30,000 nt of DNA. Source: Chrysomallon squamiferum. Taxonomy: Eukaryota > Mollusca > Gastropoda > Neomphalida > Peltospiridae. The DNA lies in the NCBI GenBank assembly GCA_012295275.1, contig CM022679.1:30060154-30090153 (forward strand), read 5' to 3'. The translations under genes and the position numbers were made by a program. Shown piece by piece: positions 13,093-26,042 of the stretch; the stretch's first letter is position 1; the number at the start of each line of letters is the position of its first letter. The notes beneath the pieces were generated by a model. It was not told the origin of the DNA. It ran no database searches and saw only the letters and a list, made by a program, of their open reading frames with translations.

Positions 13093-13731
13093 ATTAGGCA
13101 CAAACAGTTTATGAAAACCCATTCAGAAATAAATGAGCTTTAAAGAAAAAGAATGAACGCGTAACGGATCTTAATTTTAAAAAAAAAAAAAAAAAAAAGC
13201 GATTATTTCACACAGATCACAGACCTACCCCTATACACTCACAATTTTCATTTTTCACCACAAAAGAAGCCCGCATTCTTTTCAAATTATCTTGTAAAAA
13301 AAAAAAAAAAAACTAAAATAAAGAACATTGCAGTCATTGTCTCTATAATCAGCATTTTTGCGTTTAAATTAATATCATTTTTCATCAGAAAAGTCGCTAA
13401 CAAGAATCCAGAAAATTGCTTTTTCGTTTCATTCTGTTGCTTCCAAAAAAAGACCACTTTAAAAGTCACTGCAGATTTCGAGAAGAATTCTGACATGTGT
13501 TTGCTCAACTTACTGTAGGTAAGTGCAGTTTGTGAAGAAATATTTTATTTTCTGTTGGTTTTGGGGTTTTTTACGATTAAGAAATGGAAAAGGTATAAAT
13601 GTTACGAAATGAAGAGTCGGAGTAAACAAGCAGTTAGAGTTCTGTAAACACATCGTTTAGTTAATGAAGAAATTTTAAGAGCGGAAGGACTTAAAAAAAA
13701 TTGTTTTATATGAGGTTCTTCTAATATATGA

Positions 13732-13792
13732 ATAGATAGATAGCTAGATAGATAGATAAATAGATAGATAGATAGATAGATAGATAGACAAA
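13732..13792. repeat. (GATA)n microsatellite
   Basis: GATA repeats with a few substitutions (GCTA, AATA). Confidence 0.9.
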
Positions 13793-13853
13793 CAAAATTC
13801 ATTAATCTTCATTTTCTCTTCTTGAAATGTTTTATTATCACAGTGTTCTTTTA

Positions 13854-14112
13854 TTCTTCGTTATCTTCTTGTTCTTTTCTTGTTCTTCACTTTTCTTCGT
13901 TATCTTCTTGTTCTTTTCTTGTTCTTCACTTTTCTTCCTTATCAATATGTTCTTTTCTTGTTCCTCACTTTTCTTCCTTATCAATATGTTCTTTTCTTGT
14001 TCCTCACTTTTCTTCCTTATCAATATGTTCTTTTCTTGTTCCTCACTTTTCTTCATTATCAATATGTTCTTTTCTTGTTCCTCACTTTTCTTCATTATCA
14101 ATATGTTCCTAT
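13854..14112. repeat. 39-bp pyrimidine-rich tandem repeat, about seven copies
   Basis: The core GTTCTTTTCTTGTTC recurs at 13871, 13910, 13949, 13988, 14027 and 14066, exactly 39 bp apart, with a diverged copy at 14105 and degraded traces to about 14225. Early units have TTATCTTCTT and later units TTATCAATAT. Because 39 is a multiple of three, several frames stay open across the array on both strands and give long Phe/Ser/Leu-rich translations. These are not credible genes. Confidence 0.92.
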
Positions 14113-14875
14113 TCTTCATTGTCTGTTCTTTTCGTCTTATCTTCATTTTCTTTTATTCTTCGTTATCTTCTTGTTCTTTTCTTCTTCTTCTTTACTTTTC
14201 TTCATTATCAATATGTTCTTTCTTCTTTATTATCTTCATGTGTTTTTTTTCTTCTTCTGTCTTATTCATATTTGATTTCATTTTCATTTTCTTATTCTTA
14301 TTTTTTTTTCTATTTATACTTCAATCTTCTTTCATCTTCTCTTATCAATTTTCCGTCCTCCATTTTTCATTTATTTTTGTCAGCCATTTCATTCTTCTCA
14401 TTCCTGTCTTCTCTTTAAAATTTATTCTCTCCTTTTCTCGAATTTTTCACTCTTTTTTTTTTTTTTTTTTTTTTTTACTCTTATTTTATATTCTTCTTTT
14501 TTTTATGATTACATTATCATTTTGTTTTAGAACAGTTACCAAAATCGCTCTCATAAAAAAAAAAAAAAAAAAGAGGGCTTTTTTAAATATAATTTTTCGA
14601 GCTCGTTATTTTTCATAAATGCCACAAAAGTTCGCGAAGTGCCACAAACTTGGAGTAAAACAAGAGACTGAGAGAAATTAACTAGTCATGAATGAACATT
14701 CTCTCTGTCAGAGTAATTAAAATGTTATAAATATTAAATAACAAATGTACCAGGGGCTTGAGAAATTTCACTGTGTTCTGTAGCTTATTTTTATTATTTT
14801 TTATTATTTTTATTTTGGTAAAGATTTAAGATATTCGAATATTTACAGAATATTATATATTAAGGTATTTGAATA

Positions 14876-14957
<82 letters not shown>
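14876..14957. repeat. (TC)n microsatellite
   Basis: About 40 TC repeats with one early TTTC interruption. Confidence 0.95.
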
Positions 14958-14960
<3 letters not shown>

Positions 14961-16203
14961 ATAATTATATTGTATGTGAAATTCTTCTATTGTCTAACAA
15001 TCTGATTCAAAAGCATGGTATCCATAGATTATAAAACTAAAAAAAAATATAGAATAAACTATCTATTTTACTTTCATATTTTCACATTCCCTCTTTCGCA
15101 CATATTTTTCAATTCTTCAAAAATAAAACGCCACCATCATCGTGCCAGTTAATGAGAACAAACATCAACGATTTCACCAATGAACTTTGACCTCAACATA
15201 ATTTATGTGATTTGCAACGCCATCTGTGCTCGCTTATCAATGAACTCTTCAGTCCGAGGAGATAAGAAGGCACTGTTTCTAGCGAGCGTTTCAATCCAGC
15301 ATTCCTTTCAGACGATAACTGGAATTATTCCTAGTAGATTAGCTACCACGTTAAACATTTTCGAGCGCAGCTGAACTTTGGAATCCGGCACATACTGGAG
15401 ACACGTAGATCTTTAAATGTCGTTTCTTGTTCCAAGCATTAGCTAACCATCAGACCATCTGTGCTTCAGATAATGACGTTAATTGGCGATGTTCTGTGCA
15501 GTTTCATTTAAAACGTTTATATAATAAATGTAAGCTGCAGTAAACAGTTTGGTTTTATTTTGAATTGTGGATGTTTTGCTTTTTATGTAATTATTATTGT
15601 TGTTGTAATTATATTTTTTTTTTTTTTTTTTTGGGGGGTTACCCGGAGTAAGACTTGGAATTTTTGTTAAAACTGCTAACGTCGTCTGGATAATTTCTGT
15701 TACTCTCTATTATACTAAAGAGTTCGCTGCCTATATCTCAAGACGGAAGGCATTAATTATCTCAAACCTGTAAAACTTTAATTTCAGCATAATTGTATAG
15801 TCTTGACTTAATTAACTGATAATTAGGCACGCACGATTTGTCTGCGTTTGATGTGTGAATTTAATTAACGATTAAGATTTAATACGTAAATCACCCAACA
15901 TCTTGAAAAGCTAAAGAAAAACAGAGCTTGAAATGAGCCTTGGGTTTCCATGCAGTAATCATAGATGAATGGATCTGTGCATTTGTGTTAATGTTTTGTT
16001 TGTATTTGTGTGCGTGCGTCTGTATGTGTGTAAGCATTTGTGTATGTATATATATATGGGATGGTGGATATATATCGGCATGTATGTATTCATGTTTATA
16101 TATATTTTCGCGTGTAAGTATGTCTGTTTGTGTAATATGGAATTATGGATGAATGTATATCTGCGTCGATATGAGTCTCTGTGTGTGTGCGTGTGCGCGT
16201 GTC

Positions 16204-16206
<3 letters not shown>

Positions 16207-16255
<49 letters not shown>
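16207..16255. repeat. (GT)n microsatellite
   Basis: Near-perfect GT run, preceded by degenerate GT/GTAT-rich sequence from about 15990. Confidence 0.95.
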
Positions 16256-16258
<3 letters not shown>

Positions 16259-17196
16259 CAGTGTGCGCGTCTGTTACCAGAGAAACAACAGTATATACTA
16301 TTTCATTAAATAGATATCTGTGTAATCACACCCAAAAATATACTTACGCGTTTTAACGATGTCAGTCTGTGTATTACTCAACAGGTGAGAATGGAAACGG
16401 TTTATACACAACACAATAACTGCATCTCCAGACTGTCTGTGTTGATGAAACGATTCTGGTAAATTACTAAACAGTTGATTATTAATACAGTTTTATGAGA
16501 GAAAAACCCCAGATATCGTTAACAAGATGGAAAAGAATAAATGTTTGGAACGGGCTGAAAGAACAAATATTGGAATTCTGATAAAGAGTTTGTGTAAACG
16601 GTGTGAAATTTCAGCCCAGTTCTGTTCTCTTGCAGATAGATTTCTGATGAATGACAGTTACGTGTGTGTGATTTTGTACAAGGTAAATGTTGTGAGAACA
16701 CGATATCACAGCAAAATATTTCTCAACTACTCGATTTCAAAACGCAGTTGAAAATAGATGGTTATTTAGATTTGTCGATTTCTCGAAGTGATTATTGATC
16801 TTTGTTTTTTTTAGTTTATTTGATCAGAAGAAAAATAATTCTACTAAATCGTGCAAAAATAAAGAAATTACTTTAATTATATTCATAAATATACGGTGTC
16901 ATCGATGTCTCATTAATGTCTCTCTCTCTCATCTTTCTGTGTCTTTGTCTCTTTCTTTCGCTCTGTCTTTCTCACAGAAACAGAAACACAAACTCTTTCT
17001 CAGTTCTTCTTTTCTTTCTGTCAGTCTCTTTCGTCACTATCTTTTGTCCTTTTTTTCATTTGTCGCTCTCTTTTCTCATTCATATTTTTGTGGTTGGCGT
17101 TTCATATCAATAAATGAATGTTTAAAGACTTTTTAAATTTAGTATGAATAAAATAAAGTTGATCTTGTATTTAGATATAATCAGACTACGACAGAA

Positions 17197-17300
17197 TGTG
17201 TTAGCTTGTGCCTAATGCGGTACTTCACGTTATTTGGCAGAGATTGACTGTGTTAGATTTTGCCTAATGCGGCACTTCACATTATTTGGCAGAGAGTATC
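17197..17300. repeat. 52-bp tandem duplication
   Basis: Two adjacent copies start with TGTGTTAG at 17197 and 17249. Both contain TGCCTAATGCGG and CACTTCAC or the like, then TTATTTGGCAGAGA. They differ by a handful of substitutions (GCTTG/ATTTT, GGTAC/GGCAC, ACG/ACA), so the duplication is older than the minisatellites. Confidence 0.85.
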
Positions 17301-17629
17301 TCTCGACTATTTATTTTCTGAGAACTGTAAAGTTTAACTTTCAGCAAGAACTAATTAATTTGATTTACTTTAACTTGCAATATAAATACACAAACAGATG
17401 TAAAAACAAATGACTATGTACTCACATTTTTTTGTTTAGGACTCAATTTGTATTGATTAACTGTTTAGTTTGAGTACTAAGATATCGTTAACTTAGTGGT
17501 TGCTTTTCTAATAGCGAAATACAGGAAAGAAAGGATTTTTTTTAATGAAAATTCAACACATTTATATACTGATTGTTATTATAGGTCTGTGATTTTTGTA
17601 TTTTTTAAGTAAGTAGATACGTAGGTTAT

Positions 17630-17805
17630 TAACAGACGAAAGATAGAAATGGATGAAAGATATATAGACAGATGGATAGACACGCAGATAGATAGATTTA
17701 CATACAGGTGGATATATCGACTGACAAACTGACAGACATACAGACGAACAGATAAATAAACATCTAGGTAGATAGATAAATAAAGATACAGACATAGATA
17801 TTTTA
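17630..17805. repeat. Degenerate GATA/GACA repeat region
   Basis: GATAGA, GACAGA and related tetranucleotides with many substitutions across about 170 bp. Confidence 0.8.
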
Positions 17806-17969
17806 TAATCATCTCATACATCTAATATATTGCCGATACCAGACAGCATATATTTACTTTGTAATATTAAATTAAACACTCAGTCATTGAAATATAGTCT
17901 TTCTCATCGTTCTTTATAAGCCTTTGTTTCTCATGCATGAAAAGTATATATATATATATAACCACATAC

Positions 17970-17972
17970 ACA

Positions 17973-18019
<47 letters not shown>
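17970..18019. repeat. (CA)n microsatellite
   Basis: CA run with one TA interruption near its start. Confidence 0.95.
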
Positions 18020-18021
<2 letters not shown>

Positions 18022-19521
18022 AAGAAAAAGAATGCTGTAACCAGGTCAGCGGAGGTAGGTTTTTGCCAAGCTTGCGTGTACTAAACCACAGACATTCCCA
18101 AACACACTGGTTCTATTATCTAATTAACTAAACTCCCCCTCCTGTAGAGTCTCTAACCTCGAACCCTGCTGCCTACTTCCTGACACTCGCTAATGTTCAA
18201 ATTATCCGTTTTACCTTTCTGTCCTCAGTTCACCGGTTTGTTGTTTGATTTCCTGGCCTTCTTTGTACATTTATTTAAAAACGTGTGTACGTATGTTCAT
18301 GGTTTTGTGTGTCTGTGTCACAGAGAGAAAGAGAGAGACAGGTACATAGACGGATGGGTATATAGTTGGATGGAAATCTTGATGGACAGTTAGTGATAGT
18401 ACGGACGGATGGATGGATGTAGGCGAAACGAATGAATGAAGGATGGTTAGATGGACATACAACTAGTCTGGTAGATGGCTGAAAGCTTTAGAGTAGTTAA
18501 ACAGAAATTGCAAAAACCCTTGATTCACCCGATTTCGGATTTAGCTAATTTGTTTGTTGCCCAGACAAGCGATTAAATTTCACATGATTCCTGTGTACTA
18601 TCCGTACTTCAAGTGATGCTCAACAAGTTGCCTCAGCTGTGAATTTTATAGATGATGATCTGTACACGTCCATTTATTAATATACGTCACCTGAAACATG
18701 CTTGATGTCTGTATGAACATTTACTGATTATGACTGTTATCTTTGTTATAAAAACAAGATAAAGCCTGCTTCTCCCGGTAACCACGATCTTCCAGTAAGT
18801 GCCACTTCCCTGATCGTGTTACAGTAATAAGCTTGGAAGTTGCCGATTTGTTCTTGGCTGCCACTGTGTATAACGAAAAGGAAACTTCTGTTACCTAAAC
18901 ATTTTAATGTTATTGTTATATTACAGTGTTAAATTGCAATGCTGTAATATTAAAATATTTTTAAAATGTTCGACAGTTAACGGAATTTTTATATTAACAG
19001 GCATCTCTTTGGCTCTGTTATTGAGTGTTATTGCGGTTTATGAAAAGAAGACAATCCTCTTTGTATCGAAGATAAAATATAAGATCAAAAGTCAATCGAA
19101 TCATATTTATTTTGGTGACTCCTTAGCTTCATGAATTTCACAGTTATTGTGTTAAATCCAAAATTACCTTATTACACCAAAGAGTTATCTAGCCTCCTTT
19201 TCGTTCAGCAAAGAGAATCGGCGGGTTTATACCTGGGCATTGTTCGTGCAATTTCGCCAACGCAAACTGGAACCTTTCGAGTTGAGTGAAGAGGTTCAAG
19301 AACGGATTTTGCTACGTTCAAGGAGAAAGACACAGAAAACTGACAAATCCGCTCAAAAAAATAGCTTTCATCACGAAGATTCTAGATAAAGGAAAGAAGA
19401 TTTAAAAGTATCAGTGTCAATTATCTACAATACCGTGAAGAATTTATGAGCTAAACAAAAGAAAACAATATTAGGTAGAAAAAAGTTTCTACGATTCAAA
19501 CTAGGAAACTAAATTTTGAAC

Positions 19522-19524
<3 letters not shown>

Positions 19525-19596
<72 letters not shown>
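19525..19596. repeat. (TC)n microsatellite
   Basis: About 36 perfect TC repeats. Confidence 0.95.
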
Positions 19597-19598
<2 letters not shown>

Positions 19599-19889
19599 GT
19601 GTTTCTTTATTACCTAATGAAATGCAACAGTAACGACGTGTAAAGAAAGTACATGAATTACAAAAACTACCTACTGCAGTTTATTATGACATTCTCCACA
19701 TTTTTCCGTATGATAGGATTCTATATTATTGTTGTTATTCTCTTCATCTTCTCGGTCGTTTATTTTTCCTGTTCTTATTATTGTTTTACTTCTTCTTGTT
19801 CTTCAGATTTTTCCTACCTCGTACCGTTCTGGTTATGTTATTCACATTTCTTCACATTCTTCACATTCTGTACATTCTTCATTTTCGTG

Positions 19890-20003
19890 TTCTTCATTTC
19901 TTCTTCTTCTTCTTCTTCTTCTTCTTGATCTTCTTCATTTTTCTTCTATTTTCATCCTTTTATTTTTTTTTTATTATTATTATTATTATTTTTTTTTTTT
20001 TTT
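19890..20003. repeat. (CTT)n, T-rich and (TTA)n tract
   Basis: CTT repeats at about 19897-19927, pyrimidine-rich sequence, TTA repeats at about 19972-19988, then a T run to 20003. Confidence 0.85.
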
Positions 20004-20669
20004 AACATCGAGGAATAATTGTCAGTTTGCAAACCGTACGCTACTCAAACCTTTCTAATTTACAGATTACCTTTCTCGCGACAATCGTTTATGCAAGAAC
20101 AAAACGTAAAGCTGTCGACTTTGACTTTAACAAGGACAACAGATCGATTCCTTCTCGCTCACCGAGCACTAACAAATGTCTTACGAACGCGAACTTGTTT
20201 GTATCTGATTATAATTATCCTGATTACTGTTTTGTCATGCAGAAAAAATGGCCGCCGCTGGATTAACAAAGGGCGTTAACTCTGAGAAATAATGATGGCG
20301 GACGCTGGTAATTGGAACTCGCGCGAGTCATAAAGTTTAACGAAGGAAAATCGTTGGAGATTTAGCAGTCGAATATCTGCATTGTTATCTGTGGGGAAAG
20401 ATTACGTTTGGAACAGTAATTATTTCAAATCGTTGGATTTCAATGCATTAATTTAGTTTAATGTTTCAGTATCATTATCGTGTCCTTGAGGTCAGTAAAC
20501 TGGTCATTTTTTTGTGGTGGTTTCGTTTATTTTTGATTGTTTAGTCATCGTTTTATAGAAACGTATGGGTAAGAGACTGAAAAAGGCAAAGAAATGTTTG
20601 TTTATTTTAATTTTTTAATTATCTCAACCAAGACTGAGACGTTCAGTAACAGTAAATATGTGTGTTGGT

Positions 20670-20706
20670 GCGTGTGTGTGTGTGTGTGTGTGTGTACATA
20701 TCTTTC

Positions 20707-20737
<31 letters not shown>

Positions 20738-20738
20738 A
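20670..20738. repeat. Two (GT)n runs flanking a TA run
   Basis: GT at about 20670-20694, TATA at about 20708-20720, GT at about 20719-20738. Confidence 0.85.
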
Positions 20739-21100
20739 TGAACACTCATATAAGAAACAAACAACAGAAAACGTTTAAATACTCGAAATATCTTTAGATC
20801 ATTTGTTTTGCCACCTTCACAGATACATTTCAGTACTAAAACTACCTGCGTGAAATTAATTTATGTTGAAAGCTTATTTAATTGGTTGATTACGTGGGTT
20901 CACAATTTACACCTGCTACACAGACTGCTGGTACTAAAGAGTTCGCCAGTAATAAAATGAACAGATTCTTGAAATTCCTCTCGTTTACCAATTTGTCAAG
21001 TCATTATTCTTATCAGACCTTTTTATATGGCTTGGATTTTGAATGAAATCAGTGAAATATGAGAAACATCTTTCTCTGAAAAAACAAAACAAAACACAGC

Positions 21101-21149
<49 letters not shown>

Positions 21150-21165
21150 CAACAACAATAAATAA
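21101..21165. repeat. (AAT)n then (AAC)n microsatellite
   Basis: About 16 AAT repeats passing into AAC. Confidence 0.93.
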
Positions 21166-21637
21166 TTTCTTAGAGATTAAGAAAATCATTATTTTTTAAG
21201 TAAAACGTTTCTAAATATTCCATCACAACGCAGACAAATACGTGACATTTTTGTTTTGTTTCGTATTCTGCATTTCAGATAAAAACTTGATATTTGAATT
21301 CTTTGCAATAATTTGTGCATGTTTTGAAAGTCACCTTGATATATATATATATAAACACACACACACACACACTTAGAACGTGTATATCTATAGATAAGAT
21401 GACACGTAACTGGAAAACTGCACCATCAGAATACACCCATTATATAGAAACAGCACCTGTTGTGTTAACTATGGTAATCACAGGTTACTCGTGTACATAG
21501 AAACAGTTGATTAAACACTGGAAGATATCTGGCTGACATTTCACTTAGAATGCCACGAAATAGGCGGTTTTTTTTTAACGTCATCGATAGAAAATTTGCA
21601 AAACCTGGCGCGTTAGAGGGCGCTAATTGTTTTGTTT

Positions 21638-21715
21638 GAATGAAGGAAGGAAGGAAGGAAGGATGGATGAGTGGGTGGATGGATGGATGAGTGAATGAAT
21701 GAATGAATGAATACG
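21638..21715. repeat. Compound tetranucleotide (GGAA)n/(GGAT)n/(GAAT)n
   Basis: Successive blocks of GAAG, GGAT with GAGTG interruptions, and GAAT. Confidence 0.9.
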
Positions 21716-21810
21716 TGAAAGTTTGTTTAAAGGCGACGCAGTATATTTTAATATTAAAGATTTCTAAGAGTTGACTTTTCTTAATTATTATTATTATTTC
21801 ATTTTATTTT

Positions 21811-21937
21811 AAGTTATTTATTTATTTATAGATGTATTTATTTATTTATCTATTTATAGATGTATTTATTTATTTATCTATTTATTTTCTTATTTATTTA
21901 TTTACTTATTTACTTATTTATTTACTTACTTATTTGC
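21811..21937. repeat. (TTTA)n microsatellite
   Basis: TTTA repeats with TCTA, CTTA and a twice-occurring TATTTATAGATGTATTTATT variant block, showing internal duplication. Confidence 0.9.
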
Positions 21938-22380
21938 ATAATGTCTATGACAATGTTCAGGAAATTCGCTTTCATTATTCCATGAGTTTTTATTATTGAT
22001 TTTGCACACAGAAGAAACTCGCGATGAAACGAGAAACAGCCCAGTGATGCACCGCCTCTTTGAAACAAAAGAAAATAATTACACTTAAAGTAAAATTAGT
22101 ATAAGAAGCTGTTCCAGTTCCATCCACAAATAATTTAATAGTTTTTTTCAAAGGTGGCAGTTGTCAAAACAGTTTGTGAAATCCTTTGTTTAAAACAGCC
22201 TTATACACAGTTTTTTAAATAGAAATATTTTATTTATTTACCTTGATAACTGTGATATGTATTATTGGATTGTATTTTATTATAAACTGCAAACAGATTT
22301 GCGAATGTATTCATATCTTTACCTCTGTATTTCATGTCATAACTGACATGATTTGAGAAGGAATATTATTAAATGTTAAC

Positions 22381-22501
<121 letters not shown>

Positions 22502-23098
22502 GTAAACTAAACATAAAACAATTAAGGAAAAATAGCTGTTTGCACTACAGTCAAAAGAACTGTACTCAAAGGTTTATATTTTGAGAAAAACAAAACCAAA
22601 ACCAAAAAACTTTGAAATGCTTAGCCAGATGAATCTTGGTAATCTGTAACCTTTTTATATCAAATGTTCTCCTCTGGGATTTTTTTTGGATATGATTTTT
22701 TTTTTTTTTTTTTTTATTTTTTTTCGCTTTCTTCTCTCAGCAAGTACAATACTGTCAATCGACTTTCAAAAGCAGGTTTTCAGTTAGATGAGTAACTGGA
22801 TACATTTACTTTTTAATTAGATCATTAACTTAATCCTGGCTATTTTTCTTACTTTTTTCCTTGCTTTTCTTCTTGTACTTGAACATTTTCACCTTTTTAT
22901 TTTTATTTAGTCATCTTTTCTAATTTTTTTTTGGGGCGGAGAGTTAGGGAGAATTTTCGGAGTGGCTGTTTATTTTTAATTTTGGTTTGACTGATGTTAT
23001 GCATATCGTAGTTGTTGGAAATTTCTTTTCGTTTTGCTATTCACATTCATTTAATTTTACGAATCTACCTATCTACCCATCTAGCTTTCTGTTTATCT

Positions 23099-23878
<780 letters not shown>

Positions 23879-23918
<40 letters not shown>

Positions 23919-23972
23919 TATTTTGTTACAATAATGATGATGACTGTGATGATGATGATGATGATGATGATG
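23879..23972. repeat. (AAT)n and (GAT)n microsatellites
   Basis: AAT at 23879-23919 and GAT at about 23934-23972, directly preceding the 22-bp minisatellite. Confidence 0.93.
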
Positions 23973-23976
23973 ACAC

Positions 23977-24640
23977 TACAGTGAAAGCTTTAACATTACA
24001 ATGAATACGTTTAACAGCAGAACGAATGCATTTTAATTGTACAGTGAATATATTTTAATACTACAGGGAATACGTTTTAATTTTACCCCGAATACGTTTT
24101 AACTGTATAACGAATACGTTTTAATAGTACAGTGAATACGTTTTAATAGTATAGTGAATACGTTTTAATAGTACAGTGAATACGTTTTAGTAGTACAGTG
24201 AATACGTTTTAATATATAGTGAATACGTTATAGTAGTACAGTGAATACGTTATAGTAGTACAGTGAATACGTTTTAATACTACAGTGAATACGTTTTAAT
24301 ACTACAGTGAATACGTTTTAATACTACAGTGAATACGTTTTAATACTACAGTGAATACGTTTTAATAGTACAGTGAATACGTTTTAATAGTACAGTGAAT
24401 ACGTTTTAGTAGTACAGTGATAACGTTTTAATATACAGTGAATACATTTTAATATTACAGTGAATACGTTTTAATATTATAGTGAATACGTTTTAATGTA
24501 CAGTGAATACGTTTTAATAATACAGTGAATATGTTTTTAAAAGCGAAACGGGTTTTTCAATAGTACAATTAATACATTTTAACACTACATCGAACACATT
24601 CTAACAATACATCGAATACATGCATAACATTCCAAATACA
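23977..24640. repeat. 22-bp minisatellite upstream of exon 2, about 25-30 copies
   Basis: Unit is close to ACAGTGAATACGTTTTAATA plus two bases, with starts such as 24132, 24154, 24176 and 24198 exactly 22 bp apart. Single-base indels give 21-bp units (for example before 24219). Central copies (24120-24420) are nearly identical and both ends are diverged. After 24535 only degenerate copies remain (ACATCGAATACATG and similar). The array ends about 75 bp before the exon 2 acceptor. Confidence 0.95.
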
Positions 24641-24715
24641 CTGACTTTATATTACACTGTTATTGAAAGAAGTTGATTTATGTTATAAAATAGGTTTCTG
24701 TTTTGTGTTTTGCAG

Positions 24716-24882
24716 TTCCAAGGAGCTGATAAAGCAGGCTATTCTGGACAACGACTTCATGAAGAACCTCGACATGTCCCAGATTCGGGAGATCGTCGAC
24801 TGCATGTACCCTGTGGAGTACTCCAAAGACAGCATCATCATCAAAGAGGGCGACATGGGCAACCTCGTCTACGTCATGGAAG
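24716..24882 (+). CDS. PRKG1: PKG exon 2: start of cGMP-binding domain A
   Basis: The first base completes the split Thr codon. The exon then encodes [17 protein letters not shown] through VYVME, 55 codons, plus one base. This is the N-terminal helical bundle and first beta strands of CNB-A. It is nearly superimposable on vertebrate PKG I, where the shared exon also begins with [17 protein letters not shown]. Cys132 in REIVDCMYP corresponds to one of the two CNB-A cysteines reported to form a redox disulfide in PKG I alpha. The segment [13 protein letters not shown] is the usual CNB beta2-beta3 turn. The acceptor is TTTTGTGTTTTGCAG ending at 24715; the donor is GTAAGA at 24883. The frame is open a further 53 bp upstream into intron and about 9 bp past the donor, but those parts lack family similarity. 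Confidence 0.96.
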
Positions 24883-25471
24883 GTAAGATCTGATCTTCTT
24901 CGTCATTATCACACAAAGCCATATTTAGATATTCACTAAATACATAACACCTTAGAAAGGGAATTATTAAAAGCAACGAATGAATATGCATTTATATATA
25001 TATTGTTTGTTTTGCTGGGTTTTATGTTTTTTTGTGACTTTATTTTTTTTTTTATTTTTTTTTTTTGTTCTTTTATTTTTTATTTTATTATTGCGATTGT
25101 TATAGATTCATTATAATATATAATTTAGATAATTATCAACAATTAACACAAAAGTGATAAGATATCAACAGCGTTTAAATCCGACCATGTTATCACATCA
25201 TAATTATTATTACCATTACTAACATCATCTGATGCGGTGATCACCATTGACGTAATCATCTTCATCATCATCATCGTTGTATCGCTGATGATATGTTTTT
25301 CATCTAGCAAACAACATCAACACATTTGTTTGGGAGCTAATATGTTAAATATTTACGGTACACAGAACTAATGTTTATAATTAAATAAATGTTTTTTATG
25401 TTTCCAAGGTTTTAAATTTAAATTGTAATGAACATTGAATAAAGATCGGCTTGATTAAGCTACAGCTGTTT

Positions 25472-25485
25472 ATAATAATAATAAT

Positions 25486-25546
<61 letters not shown>

Positions 25547-25557
25547 ATAATAATAAC

Positions 25558-25594
<37 letters not shown>
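25472..25594. repeat. (AAT)n microsatellite
   Basis: About 40 AAT repeats with a few interruptions (TTAAT, AAATAAAT, AAC). Confidence 0.95.
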
Positions 25595-25597
<3 letters not shown>

Positions 25598-25931
25598 GTA
25601 CGTGTTAGTTTTCTGTTAAAAAACAAAAACGTTAGAGACAGAACACTATCTCTCTGTTCGTACGCATCCTAAAACAAAAACAAACAAGAGCTTTCTTTAT
25701 ATCGCGAAATCTCGCGATAACGTGATCTCGCTGGAAAGAACCAGACGATAAAGATTAAGCATGACCGATAACGCTTTAAACACAGATAACACAAAACGTT
25801 CGTCTAACATTCACGTTGATAGTTTGTTTAATGAGTTTATACGTTTTCGTGATATGTGTGTTGTATAAAACATGCTATTTAAATTTTTGATAAAGGCTTG
25901 ATAAATATGAATTAGTTTTTTATGGAAAGAA

Positions 25932-26042
<111 letters not shown>

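Noticed and set aside
13822-14618. 198- and 263-codon open frames, Phe/Ser/Leu-rich
   Set aside because: They follow a 39-bp repeat and T/C-rich low-complexity DNA; several frames on both strands are open for the same reason. No conserved motif.
15180-15374. 64-codon frame in intron 1, non-repetitive
   Set aside because: No recognisable family, and the length is expected by chance. Kept only as unique intron sequence.
16910-17115. Pyrimidine-rich stretch as a possible long polypyrimidine tract for a hidden exon
   Set aside because: No coding sequence with PKG similarity or matching phase follows; it looks like degenerate CT-rich simple sequence.
18158-18166. Minus-strand GGGTTCGAG, possible tRNA or SINE
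   Set aside because: The only A-box-like sequence (TTAGCGAGTGTCAGG) is far too close to it, and no acceptor stem is visible.
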